A DNA stretch of 64,000 bases from Rs1 sp034111875 (lineage in GTDB: Bacteria; Pseudomonadota; Gammaproteobacteria; Pseudomonadales; Balneatricaceae), in NCBI GenBank assembly GCA_034111875.1, contig JAWUWK010000062.1:1-64000 (forward strand), written 5' to 3'. The position numbers were made by a program, and so were the translations under genes. Below the pieces are notes generated by a model that was given only the letters and a program-made list of their open reading frames with translations, was not told the DNA's origin and did not search any database. Shown here in pieces: positions 42,752 to 52,965 of this stretch (positions within the stretch are counted from its first letter, which is position 1; every line of letters starts with the position of its first letter).

Positions 42752-45700
42752 TGATTAGTTCTATTATTGCAGCGGCAGTCGATAGATCTCGTACAGTGCT
42801 TTTAGTCTTCGCTTTTATTTTGTTAAGCGGCTACTTTGCTTTCAAGCGATACCCAAAGAATCAGACCCCGATGTCGCCATTCCGATTATCTATGTTTCAA
42901 TATCTTATAATGGTATATCGCCCGATGATGCTGTGAGCCTGTTGGTGAGGCCTATGGAGAAAGAGTTAAAAAGTATAGAGGTAATTAAAGAGCTCAGAGC
43001 AACAGGTTCAGAGGGGCACGCATCCGTTGTACTTGAGTTTGAAGCGGGCTTTAACCATGAAAAAGCGTTAGTCGACGTTAGAGAAAAAGTTGATGTCGCT
43101 AAATCAAATTTACCCGAAGGTGCAGATGAGCCGACCATTAGTGAAGTCAATGTCGCTTTGTTTCCAGTGTTAAATATTGCTATTTCTGGCAATGTATCAG
43201 AACGTTTAAAACTAAGGGCGGCCAAAGATCTTAAAGAGGCAATCGAAGGTGTTGAGGGTGTATTGAAGGTGGAGATAGGCGGTGAGCGTGAAGAAATGAT
43301 GGAAATTATCGTTGAACCTCAAGCGCTAGAAACTTATCAGTTAGATTTTTCAAGTATCATAAATTTAATATCACAAAATAATAAGTTGGTTGCCGCTGGC
43401 GCGGTCGATTACGGTAATGGTCGTCAAGTATTGAAAGTCCCCGGTGTGGTTGAAAACATTGATGATATGTTATCAATGCCAATAAAATCTTTTAATGGCA
43501 CGGTTGTGACGCTGGGCGAGTTGGCAGAGATTCGGCTTACTTTTAAAGATTCTGAAGGTTACGCCCGGGTGAATGGGGAAGCTGCATTAGTATTGGAAGT
43601 CACTAAGCAAGTGTGGGCGAATATAATTGACACCATTGAAAAAATTCAGCTGATTGTCGATGAAAAACAAAAAACTGTGGCCTGCAGGTCTGAACTATGA
43701 TCATATTTTAGACCAATCTATCCAAATTAAAGATATGTTGCGCGACTTAATGAACAATGTGCTCAGCGGGATTATCTTAGTCATGGTGGTTGTTCTAGCG
43801 GCCATGGGTTTGCGCTCTTCTATCTTAGTCGGGTTGGCAATCCCAGGTTCATTTCTTGCGAGCTTAATGGTGCTTAACGCTATCGGTTTCACGCTCAATA
43901 TAGTGGTGCTTTTCAGTTTAATACTGGTCGTTGGAATGTTAGTCGATGGTGCTATTGTCATCACAGAGCTGGCTCAGAGGCGCCAAAAACAAGGATTAAG
44001 TTCCAAACAAGCTTTTAAATACGCCGCCTGCAGAATGGCTTGGCCTGTTATCGCAGGTACACTAACGACCTTAGTAGTGTTTATGCCGTTGATGTTCTGG
44101 CCAGGGGTTATTGGACAGTTTATGAAGTACTTACCGGCCACCGTGTTAGTGTGTTTAACCGCTTCTCTGTTTATGGCGCTTATCTTTATTCCCGTGTTAG
44201 GTTCAGTGACAGGCAGCAAAAATTTACAACCAAAAGATCAGTCAAGTGAATACGACTTACCTGAAGGGAAATTCAACCAAAGTTACCGTTCAGTGTTAGC
44301 CGTGGCGCTGAAAAACCCATTGGGAACCCTGCTAATAACGCTGACTTTGATTACTTGCACTGTGGTCGCCTACACAAAATTTGGCAAGGGGACTGAGTTT
44401 TTTCCCGATATTGAACCGGAAATGGTTCTGCTTAATGTGCATGCTCGCGGTGAACTATCGGTTGATGACAAAGATAGATTGTTGCGTCAAGTAGAAGCTG
44501 AAATCAGTGGGATAGTGGGTTATAAATCAATATATTCAATAAGTTATAATCAGAATATAAATAAAGATATAGTGGCAGTTATTCAATATCAACTGGCTGA
44601 ATGGAATAGCAGAAAGACAGCAACAGAGTTATTGAGTGAAATGAATCAGGCCACTGCAGATATTGCGGGGATTATTATAGAGACACGTAAAGCTGAAGGA
44701 GGTCCCTCGTCAGGTAAACCTTTTGAATTAAAGGTCAGCGGTATCCACGGCAAGCAAATATTTGAAGCCGTAGCGGTTATTAGAGAGACAATGAATCAAG
44801 AGGGTGGATTCACAGGGGTGGAAGATAATAGACCGTTACCGGGCATTGAATGGCGAATATTGGTTGATCGAACAGAAGCGGCTCGCTATGGGGCGAATGT
44901 CGCGGTCGTCGGTGAAGCCGTTAAAATGATTACTAATGGTATCAAGCTCTCGGACTACAGACCAGAGACGGCAGATGATGAAGTAGATATAAGGTTGCGT
45001 TTTCCAAAAGATAAGCGCAATTTAGACCAATTAATGCAAATGCAGCTTTTAACTGACAGTGGTTTAGTGCCATTGAATAATTTTGTAAAACTGCAGCCCG
45101 GGCCGAAAACAGGCGAAATAAATCGAACCGATTCACGGCGCCTCATTACCATACAAGCAGAAGTTGAAGAGGACGTTTTGGTTAATGATAAAGTCAAAGC
45201 GATGCAACTGCGTTTGGCCGAAATTTCATTTGATCAACAGATCCGAATCGAGTTTAAAGGCGAAGATGAGCAGCAAAAAGAAACTGGGGAGTTTTTGCTG
45301 AAGGCCTTTTCAATTGCTATCTTTCTGATGTTTTTAATCTTAGTTACGCAGTTTAATAATTTATACCAAGCTTTTTTAGTCTTATCCGCGATTGTGTTTT
45401 CAACCGCCGGAGTATTACTCGGTATGCGGATAACCGCACAGCCCTTCGGTATTGTGATGGGAGGTGTGGGTGTCATCGCACTGGCAGGTATTGTGGTTAA
45501 TAACAATATTGTACTTATTGATTGTTACAACGATTTGCGGCGCCAAGGTTTTAGCCCTCACGATGCTGCGTTATACACGGGGAGTATTAGGTTGCGACCG
45601 GTATTGTTAACAGCAATAACCACTGTGCTAGGACTAATGCCCATGGTGTTGGCAATGAATATCGATTTTTTAAATCGATCAATTAGTTTTGGTGCTCCCT

Positions 45701-45888
45701 CTACGCAATGGTGGACACAACTTTCAAGCACAATTGCGGGAGGATTGAGTTTTGCGACACTGCTGACTTTATTCTTAACCCCTTGTTTATTAGTGATAGG
45801 CGAAAGGCAATGGTTGAGTGTGTTCAAAAAGAAAAAACCGCGAGTATCTGATTTGCATAATAACAGCGAATTATCAAAAGTCGCATAA
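42751..45888 (+). pseudogene. RND efflux pump gene interrupted by two one-base indels
   Basis: Reading through both shifts gives about 1045 residues, the normal RND length. The first 32 codons (MISSIIAAAVDRSRTVLLVF...) are in frame 1. A G is missing from AAG(G)CGATACCC near 42846, so the frame continues as IPKESDPDVAIPIIYVSIS. An extra A in a six-A run at 43669-43674 returns it to frame 1 at LWPAGLNYDHILDQS. Blocks such as VGMLVDGAIVITELAQRR, LFMALIFIPVLGS, GIVVNNNIVLIDCYNDLRRQG and PVLLTAITTVLGLMPM are RND. Either the gene is freshly dead or the sequence has errors. Confidence 0.8.
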
Positions 45889-46190
45889 GTAACAGGCTAA
45901 CAAGTCCCTGTAAGACCTGTAGAGAAAATCCAGGATTTATTCGCATGTTGCTTAAACTAAAATACTACCGCTTTAGCACCCCCCTATCAGAAGGTTTTCT
46001 ATTTGTCTTATCTGAAAACTTCAGTAAAATTATGACTAGCCAATCCAACCGCTAATATTAGGTTAAATATTTTCCTTCGAAAATTTTAATTGGTTATACT
46101 CTATGCCGAGCATGAAATTAACTAGAGTATGAAAATATTGCTGATGTACAGTGAATAACGCTATAAATGGTTGTAGGTAGAATAATTTCG

Positions 46191-47651
46191 ATGATAAAAC
46201 AGACACTTCTTGTAGTATTGTCTCTTTGTGCGACACATATCAATGCCAGCATTAGAGATATTTTTAAAGATGAAAACGGCAGTACTAACTGGCAGTATAT
46301 AGCCAATTGGAGCAGTGGCTCTCTGATTATTATTTTAGCGGTTGTGGCGGTTAGTTTAATTGTTGCGCATCGGCGTTTGAGTAATTCCAATACACAATTA
46401 CATGATATTAGAGCAGATCTTGAAAATCGGGTCGTTGAAAGAACCGCTACTCTCGATCATGCAAATCAAAACTTAACCGAATCTAATCAACTATTGGAAG
46501 TAGAAGTTAGCGGCCATTTAGCTACCAGTCAACAGCTGTTAAGCTCTGAGTCTTATATTAAAAATATTTTAGCTTCTATGCCTTTAGTGCTAGTGAGTCT
46601 GGATGCTCAAGGTGATGTTACTCAGTGGAACCAAAAAGCCGAAGAGTTATCGGGAATAGCAGCGACGTCTGCCATCGGAAATAATTTATGGACAGTTTAC
46701 CCCGAAATTGTTTTGACTTGGGAGCAAGTACAGCAAGTGATTCAAAAGGGAGAAACTTATACCTACCCGCATCGCCAACGGGGCATTTATCATTATGATG
46801 TTACTTTATATCCTCTGCAGGGAGGCGATAATCAAGGCGTGGTTATTCTTGTTAATGATGTGTCTAAGCAAAAGCAGGTTGAAAATATGCTAGTGCACAA
46901 TGAAAAAATAGCATCGATGACAGAACTGGCCTCTGCGATGGCCCACGATATCAACACGCCATTACAGGGAATGTTACTAGATTTACAAAGTTTCCAGCAA
47001 TTATTGACCAAGCAAGAAAATCAAGAGGTAGTGGGTGAGCAAGACGTTACTAAATTAAAAACCTTACTGACCGATGCATCCAAAAGAGCGGACCAAGTCG
47101 CTTCTATTGTGAACAACTTACTGAGTTTTTCGAGAGGACGCAGCGAGGAAAAACAACCTCAAAAATTGACTCTACTGTTAGATAACGCAGTGATGTTGGC
47201 TTCGCAAATACTGCTTCTGCCTGGAAAGTTAGAGTTTAATAGCATAGATATTAAACGCCAATACCAGCCTAAATTGCCGCTTATAAAGTGCTATTCCACA
47301 GAATTACAACAAGTGTTTTTAAACCTAATTCGCCATGCTTGTTATGCGCTTGAGAATTTGCCGGATGTGACAGTTGTTCCACAAATAACATTGAGTGTAA
47401 ACCAAGAGATCGACAGTTTGTGGATCTGTATAAAGCATAATGGTGCCCTGCTCACAGATGAAGAGCAAACACGCATATTTGAGCCTTCATTAAGCGTCAT
47501 TTTGCCCCAGCGAGATGTGGACTCACAAAAACGCTTATCTTTCACAAACTTTATTATTTCTGAGCAACATCAAGGGCAGATAGCGGTGACTTCCGATCTT
47601 AATAATGGCACCAAATTTCACATTCAATTGATGTTAGATGTCGACGCTTAA
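46191..47651 (+). CDS. Membrane sensor histidine kinase with degenerate ATPase domain
   Basis: About 486 residues. I choose the ATG at 46191, which begins a clean signal peptide (MIKQTLLVVLSLCATHINAS); an upstream ATG at 46167 adds 8 residues. A membrane helix (about 42-65), a coiled coil and a PAS domain (about 125-235, VLVSLDAQGDVTQWNQKAEELSG) follow. The dimerisation helix has the phospho-acceptor His in AMAHDINTPLQGML. The ATPase domain is eroded: the N box reads NLIRHACYAL (Asn to His), the DNG of the G1 box is HNG, and the G2 glycines are absent. Probably a pseudo-kinase. It lies 24 bases upstream of tmcA. Confidence 0.82.
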   Translation: MIKQTLLVVLSLCATHINASIRDIFKDENGSTNWQYIANWSSGSLIIILAVVAVSLIVAHRRLSNSNTQLHDIRADLENRVVERTATLDHANQNLTESNQLLEVEVSGHLATSQQLLSSESYIKNILASMPLVLVSLDAQGDVTQWNQKAEELSGIAATSAIGNNLWTVYPEIVLTWEQVQQVIQKGETYTYPHRQRGIYHYDVTLYPLQGGDNQGVVILVNDVSKQKQVENMLVHNEKIASMTELASAMAHDINTPLQGMLLDLQSFQQLLTKQENQEVVGEQDVTKLKTLLTDASKRADQVASIVNNLLSFSRGRSEEKQPQKLTLLLDNAVMLASQILLLPGKLEFNSIDIKRQYQPKLPLIKCYSTELQQVFLNLIRHACYALENLPDVTVVPQITLSVNQEIDSLWICIKHNGALLTDEEQTRIFEPSLSVILPQRDVDSQKRLSFTNFIISEQHQGQIAVTSDLNNGTKFHIQLMLDVDA

Positions 47652-47675
47652 AACGGCTGCGCTAGCACTTCAAAG

Positions 47676-49931
47676 ATGACCGCTGAAATGACTTTTGATC
47701 AGGTTTATGTGGATTGTCAATTACACGCCCAAAGTCAGTTTCATCGGCATATACTCTGGCTTAGCGGTGAGCAGTCTTGGTGCTATCAAGAGCTGCGAAA
47801 TATCACAGTGCAGCTCTTAAACGAGCGTAGCATTGGGGTATTTAGTGCAGCGGTTGCTAGGCGTTTTTTTGATCCCCTAAAGAGTCTGAGACTCTGTCAA
47901 AAGCAGATATTACCTGCGGCTTGCCACAAGGAGTTAGGTTGTGAATATCAAACGGTTATTTTTGATGGCTATAGTGGCTTTAATCCTGATCATCTAGCAC
48001 AAATAGCGGGGACGTTAAAAGCTGGTGGGGTTTTAGTCTTAATAACGCCCGCACTCTCCCAGTGGCAAAAATGGCAAGACCCTGAATTAAATAAACTTTG
48101 GGTGCAGCCTTACACTCTGCAAGACGTTATGTCGCATTTTTTAAATTGGTTAAGATATTGCTTGCAGGAAGATAAGTCCCTCACTCTCTATTCTCAAGAT
48201 AATCTAAATAATACGGGTAGTTTTCGCACGAGTAAAACCTTTGACGGAGGACGTTCAAGTGTGCATACACATATTAATCAAAGCAGTTTACTGGCTATCA
48301 ACGCGCAGCAAATCTTGGTTGAAGAGTGTGTTGATTTTTTATTAAAAAATACTCACGCGGTTCTAGTGTTAACTGCACCGAGAGGGCGAGGTAAATCGGC
48401 TGGGTTAGGTTTGATAGCTAAGACAATGGCGGCAAGTAAAAATATTATGTTAACGGCGGCTAACCCTCTCGCTGTTAAGCAAGTTGAGCGTTACTCAGAA
48501 AAAGTAGTCTCTTACTCAACTCCCGCACAATTATTAGCGTCAACGTTAACAGTAGATGATAGTCAGCTTTTGTTAGTCGATGAGGCGGCGGGTCTGAGCG
48601 TGGATATATTGATAAAATTGACTGATCGCTACCCGCAAGTTATTTTTTCTACCACCACTCAAGGCTACGAGGGAACAGGCCAAGGTTTTAAATTGCGGTT
48701 TATGCAGCACTTAGCGCGGCAGGCAAGTCAGGTTAAACATTTTACATTGTCTAAGCCTATACGCTGGGCAGAACAAGATCCACTGGAGACTTGGCTGAAC
48801 AAATTGACGCTTTCTAATGACATATTGGCGAAGCATCCTCTTAAGTTACCTGTCAAACAATCCACTGCTAAAATCACCGTTTCTCAACTGACCTCGGAGC
48901 AATTAGTGACAGACTCTGCGACTTTACTCCAAGTATTTAGGTTGTTGTCTGAAGCACATTATCGAACAGCACCCAGTGATTTACGGATAATGTTAGATAG
49001 CCCCAACATGTATCTTTGGGTGGCTCATTCTGGGGTTCATCTTATTTCGGTCTGTCTGGTCGCGCTAGAAGGTCCTGTGGAAGCTTTTGAAAAAGATCAG
49101 TATGCAATGGATGGGAATCTGTTGGCCCTTGCAATGTATCGTGGACAGCGGCGACCGAGAGGTAATTTAGTGCCGCAGATATTGATTGCCCAAGAGGGTA
49201 TCTTGGCGGCCAAAGCGATTAAAGTGGCCAGAGTTGTGCGAATAGCCAGTCGTCCTGAATGTCGACATATGGGGGCAGCCAAAAAGTTGTTAAGGCAAAT
49301 AGAAAGGTGGGGAAGACGTAATGGCGTCGACTATCTAGCTGCCAGCTTTTCTTGGCAGCAGGATATTGCATTATTTTGGCAAAAACAACAGTTCTCTATC
49401 GTCAGACTAGGTTATCAACTAGATAGTGTGACTGCCAGCTACAATGCGTTAGTTTTAAAAGCAATAGGCGAAGACTGTCAAGTTCTCAATCAGTTACTGA
49501 CAGACGTTGACTACAAATTAGCTTATCGAAAGTTGCGTTTTTTTCCCACCATGAATGAGAGTAATGCTAAGAGTGTTTCTGAGCTAAGTGTTATATCTTT
49601 AGGTCATCAGCAATTACTGGGAAATAGTTTATATCTTATTTGGTGTATCGATCAGCTCGAGTGCTTTAGTGATTACCACCGTCCGTTGGAATCTGTTGCC
49701 TATATATTGGCTGCGATTTTAAAGCACTATCCGCAGTGCTGGAGCGAGAAGCGATTAAGTAGATCAGAAAAGGTTTTACTCAACAATTACTTCATCGAAC
49801 TAGAAAGTTTTGAAAAGGTATTGAGTGAAGCCAAAATTAGCGGCTATAGAGAATTTGTGCGCGCTTTACGCAGTATAGTGAAGAAAATTTTAGTCGGATT
49901 AAACCAGGGAAAAGTTAATGGATGTCTATAG
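47676..49931 (+). CDS. tmcA: tRNA(Met) cytidine acetyltransferase TmcA
   Basis: Acetylates the wobble cytidine 34 of elongator tRNA(Met) with acetyl-CoA and ATP. Walker A APRGRGKSAGLGLIA lies at about residues 231-245 and the RNA-helicase-like VDEAAGLSVDILIKL at about 303. IFSTTTQGYEGTGQGFKLRF follows, with a GNAT acetyltransferase domain near 500-600 (GNLVPQILIAQEG, VVRIASRPECRHMGAAKKLLRQIERW). At 751 residues it is longer than the ~670 of E. coli, owing to a long N-terminal part. It lies in an apparent operon between the pseudo-kinase gene and the DUF3820 gene, which it overlaps by 14 bases. Confidence 0.92.
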   Translation: MTAEMTFDQVYVDCQLHAQSQFHRHILWLSGEQSWCYQELRNITVQLLNERSIGVFSAAVARRFFDPLKSLRLCQKQILPAACHKELGCEYQTVIFDGYSGFNPDHLAQIAGTLKAGGVLVLITPALSQWQKWQDPELNKLWVQPYTLQDVMSHFLNWLRYCLQEDKSLTLYSQDNLNNTGSFRTSKTFDGGRSSVHTHINQSSLLAINAQQILVEECVDFLLKNTHAVLVLTAPRGRGKSAGLGLIAKTMAASKNIMLTAANPLAVKQVERYSEKVVSYSTPAQLLASTLTVDDSQLLLVDEAAGLSVDILIKLTDRYPQVIFSTTTQGYEGTGQGFKLRFMQHLARQASQVKHFTLSKPIRWAEQDPLETWLNKLTLSNDILAKHPLKLPVKQSTAKITVSQLTSEQLVTDSATLLQVFRLLSEAHYRTAPSDLRIMLDSPNMYLWVAHSGVHLISVCLVALEGPVEAFEKDQYAMDGNLLALAMYRGQRRPRGNLVPQILIAQEGILAAKAIKVARVVRIASRPECRHMGAAKKLLRQIERWGRRNGVDYLAASFSWQQDIALFWQKQQFSIVRLGYQLDSVTASYNALVLKAIGEDCQVLNQLLTDVDYKLAYRKLRFFPTMNESNAKSVSELSVISLGHQQLLGNSLYLIWCIDQLECFSDYHRPLESVAYILAAILKHYPQCWSEKRLSRSEKVLLNNYFIELESFEKVLSEAKISGYREFVRALRSIVKKILVGLNQGKVNGCL

Positions 49932-50139
49932 TGTCAAGCCTGAGCATTTAAAAAAAATAGCGTCTATGAAAATGCCTTTTGGTAAATACACCGGGAGGAT
50001 ACTGATAGATTTACCTGAGCCTTACGTCTGTTGGTTTGAAAGGAGAGGTTTTCCTAAAGGCGAGTTGGGTGACTTACTAGCAACGTTATACGTCATTAAA
50101 TTAAATGGCTTAGAGTCATTGATAAAACCATTGCGCTAA
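49918..50139 (+). CDS. DUF3820 family small protein
   Basis: A 73-residue cytoplasmic protein with the family core MPFGKYTGRILIDLPEPYVCWF and then FPKGELGDLLATLYVIKLNGL. Nearly every residue is covered by this motif. The family is sometimes labelled quorum-sensing-regulated virulence factor, but its role is unsettled. The ATG lies within the end of tmcA, so translation is probably coupled. It is convergent with the degenerate NtrC-type regulator. Confidence 0.85.
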   Translation: MDVYSVKPEHLKKIASMKMPFGKYTGRILIDLPEPYVCWFERRGFPKGELGDLLATLYVIKLNGLESLIKPLR

Positions 50140-50252
50140 GGAATCTTCGATTAAATACACTTTAATCTGACACAGTGGAATAACGCCCCATTTGTAAGCT
50201 AGCTTACAAATGAATTGACCGTTTTAATGTTTTTCTTCAGGGTTATAAAAAT

Positions 50253-51584
50253 TTAACCGAGTAATTTTTGTTCCGTTTTACTGTTTCTTGAGCGCCTTAT
50301 TCTCTGTTTGAAGTCAGTAGGGCTTAACTCGTGTTTGTTTAATAGTTTATAGAAATCAGTACGGTTTCTTTCAGCTATTCTTGCCGCGTGGGTAACGTTG
50401 CCTTCAGTTACCTGCAGTACTTTGATCAAATAGTCACGTTCAAAATTTGCTCGCGCTTGATTGAAAGACTGCATGGCTGAAGTGTCATCGGATATGATGT
50501 TAGCGACAGACTTTTCAGAAATCACTGGGCTATTACTCTCGATAACGACTTGCTTAACGACATCACTTAACTGTTCAACGTTATTTGGCCAAGTCGCTTT
50601 CGCTAATGAATGCAGTGCGCCTGGAGAAATGTTTCTCACTTTGCGGTTGTACTTCAAACTGTGTTCAGCAAGAAAATGGCGCGCGAGTAATGGAATGTCC
50701 TCTACCCTATTGCGCAGAGCGGGAATATCCAAAGTAATGATATTAAGCATATAAAATAACTCTCGATCAAAGTAACCCTGTAACATGATTTGCTCTAAAT
50801 TTTCTCTAGTTGCGCAGATGATTCGCAAGTCACTGTCGGCGTGAGTCGAAGCGGCGATAGCCCTTTGGCAGCTCTGTAACCCTGTCAGTAAAGATTGTTG
50901 TAGGGGCGTTGCCAATTTGTTGATGTTGTATAAAAGTATGGTGGCCTTAGTGTCTTTGTTGAGATTGTTCAAAAGCTGATCATTTAGTTGATCTTCATCT
51001 AGCTTTGAGCAGTCTATGTAGATGAATGGTTTTTTATCGTTAGCGTCAACGGCATGAATTGCTTTTGCTAAGAGCTTCTTGCCACTGCCTCTAGGTCCTT
51101 GGATAACCACATTAATGTTAGATTCGGCAACATGGTGAGCTTGATCCAGTATCTTTTCCATTTCGGGCGTGCAGGTTAATATGCCACTTTTCCAGTCTGT
51201 ATCATTACGTCTTTTAATCGATGTCAGAGCAGTACGGGTTATTTCTGTGAGGTATTTAACTTCTACAGGCTTACGGATGAAACCAAAAATTCCTTTTTGC
51301 GAAGCAACCAAAACTTCTGCTAAAGACGTGCTATGTGTCGTAATTAAGATAGGTAAAGATGAATACTGCGCCTGGGCTAACTTATAAAGTTTATTACCAT
51401 TAACTAAACTGAGTTGAAAATTAGTGATGAGTAAATCGATTTTTTTTTGCTGCAGTAATAGCAGTGCTTGATCGCCGTCCCTAGTAAAGAAAACCTCGTA
51501 GCTTTGCTCTAGCAACAAGTTTTTTACCTGTTCTAAATGTTCCTTATCTTCATCTGCGATAAGGATTGTCGTTTTGGTCATCAT
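50253..51584 (-). CDS. Degenerate NtrC-family regulator (receiver, AAA+, Fis-type helix-turn-helix)
   Basis: A 443-residue protein with the NtrC/GlrR layout. In the receiver (about 1-115) the phospho-acceptor Asp is replaced: LLITNFQLSLVNG has Asn where LLxTDxxM has Asp. In the AAA+ domain (about 135-355) Walker A GPRGSGKKLLAKAIH is kept, but Walker B is ATILLYNIN instead of TLFLDEI and the ELFG and GAFTGA segments are deleted. The C-terminal helix-turn-helix GNVTHAARIAERNRTDFYKLLNKH is intact and GlrR-like. It should bind DNA but not activate sigma-54 polymerase. It is convergent with the DUF3820 gene. Confidence 0.85.
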   Translation of the reverse strand: MMTKTTILIADEDKEHLEQVKNLLLEQSYEVFFTRDGDQALLLLQQKKIDLLITNFQLSLVNGNKLYKLAQAQYSSLPILITTHSTSLAEVLVASQKGIFGFIRKPVEVKYLTEITRTALTSIKRRNDTDWKSGILTCTPEMEKILDQAHHVAESNINVVIQGPRGSGKKLLAKAIHAVDANDKKPFIYIDCSKLDEDQLNDQLLNNLNKDTKATILLYNINKLATPLQQSLLTGLQSCQRAIAASTHADSDLRIICATRENLEQIMLQGYFDRELFYMLNIITLDIPALRNRVEDIPLLARHFLAEHSLKYNRKVRNISPGALHSLAKATWPNNVEQLSDVVKQVVIESNSPVISEKSVANIISDDTSAMQSFNQARANFERDYLIKVLQVTEGNVTHAARIAERNRTDFYKLLNKHELSPTDFKQRIRRSRNSKTEQKLLG

Positions 51585-51954
51585 GAACAGGACACTCCGT
51601 GTGTTTTCATCTTTAATAATCGGTCTATTACTATTATTTTAAAATACATTTTCCTAATGCTGGTATAATTGTACGTAACAGGACTGAACATTAGCCTGCC
51701 AATAAATGAATAGTTCATTAACCAAAAAAAATGCTGTCTGCTTTAATAATGATAATTAAAAAAATAGTCATAAATCCTTAGTTTCTTTGCATTTTCTAAA
51801 TAATTTTTTACAAAATCAAAAAAAACACTTATAACTGACATATTACTCTTAGTAAGTACATGAATTAACTTGATGTGAATAATATCTAACCCCTTTATAA
51901 CCAGCATTATAGCAATACTCATAATGATTTTATCGAATAAATGTGTGTAAGTAT
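51585..51954. other. 370-base AT-rich gap, divergent promoter region
   Basis: This gap separates the NtrC-type gene (reading left) from the lipoprotein gene (reading right), so it should contain both promoters. It is strikingly AT-rich, with A-tracts around 51725-51735, 51757-51762 and 51822-51828, suggesting intrinsic curvature or H-NS/MvaT-type binding. I see no defined operator. Confidence 0.4.
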
Positions 51955-52956
51955 ATGAAAAAAAATATAATTTATATGGTTGCTAAAATATTGTGTTTTT
52001 TGGAGAAGCCCAAAAAAACCTTTATTATCTGCGCAGCAGTTATTTTGAGCGGTTGCCAGCTAGTCAATAAGCCGGCTTCCGTTGAGCAGGAATTGGCCTT
52101 TAGCAAGTTTTTGAGAGGTGTCGTTTACTTCGAAAACGCTCAATATCGGTTGCGCTTATGCGGTGCGACGACAATTGTCAATTTAAGTGATCCCAATCAA
52201 CAATTAATTTCACATTTTGTAATAAATGATCAAGTTTTCCCTTCAAAATATGTGGAATTTGACGCATCCGCTATAAAAGCTCTCGATTGGCAGCTAGAAA
52301 ATCTCCATTTCGTTTCATCTAAACCTAAAAGCTGTGGGGCTGATATTGATCAATTGGACTACTCGATTACTGCAAAAAACGGTGGTTGGAAAGCAGATGT
52401 GAGTCAGCAACAGGTTGTAGTAAATAAGCAAGATATCTACACAAAATTAACTTTTAAATCTAATCTCCAGAAAGTTGATAAATGGCGATCAAGTATCGTC
52501 TTACCGCGTGGCCAGAAATACACAATGGAGTTAGCGGTATTTGAGCAAGAGTGCATCGATAACACACAGCAGTGGCATCGAACCAGTGCAACTTTAAAGC
52601 TAAACGGCGTTCAGTACGCCGGCTGTGCGCGCAAAGGTGATAGCGTAAAAAGCTTCATTAGCGGTCAGTACAGTAATTTGTTAGCGGATGGAAGTGCCTT
52701 TATCGTCCTTGATTTAGGCGCCGATAAGGCTGCCGCGTTAATTTTAGATTATCGAAATGGGCAGCCTGTTTTAGTCAATAAAGGGCGTTGGAAGATGAAT
52801 GCTAATCAGTTAATAGAAATTGACCTAGTGGCCAGTGATGTTAGTGCAGAGCAGAGTGTAATGCTGTTCCAAATATTTAATAATCATGAATTAAGATTGA
52901 AAGGCTTTTCTGAAATACTAGGTCAAACGGGATTACAGCTACTACCGGCGAACTAA
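51955..52956 (+). CDS. Predicted lipoprotein of unknown function
   Basis: About 333 residues. I start at the ATG at 51955 (MKKNIIYMVAKILCF); a GTG at 51943 would add 4 residues. A hydrophobic stretch leads to the lipobox ILSGC (Cys at about residue 34), an unusually long leader. The mature part includes ENAQYRLRLCGATTIV and a later WHRTSATLKLNGVQYAGCARKGD. The latter resembles the C-terminal pattern of NlpE/META-like envelope lipoproteins, so an envelope-stress or heat-shock-type role is conceivable. I cannot assign a family with confidence. Confidence 0.7.
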   Translation: MKKNIIYMVAKILCFLEKPKKTFIICAAVILSGCQLVNKPASVEQELAFSKFLRGVVYFENAQYRLRLCGATTIVNLSDPNQQLISHFVINDQVFPSKYVEFDASAIKALDWQLENLHFVSSKPKSCGADIDQLDYSITAKNGGWKADVSQQQVVVNKQDIYTKLTFKSNLQKVDKWRSSIVLPRGQKYTMELAVFEQECIDNTQQWHRTSATLKLNGVQYAGCARKGDSVKSFISGQYSNLLADGSAFIVLDLGADKAAALILDYRNGQPVLVNKGRWKMNANQLIEIDLVASDVSAEQSVMLFQIFNNHELRLKGFSEILGQTGLQLLPAN

Positions 52957-52965
52957 GCTTAGAGG

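Noticed and set aside
43669..43674. Programmed frameshifting at the six-A run of the RND gene
   Set aside because: The needed shift is +1, six A residues are short for transcriptional slippage, and a second unrelated lesion of opposite sign lies upstream.
43654..45888. A separate 744-residue RND gene starting at 43654
   Set aside because: The apparent start lies within the shifted frame. The protein lacks the N-terminal helix and first porter domain, which are found upstream in the other two frames, so it is part of one broken gene.
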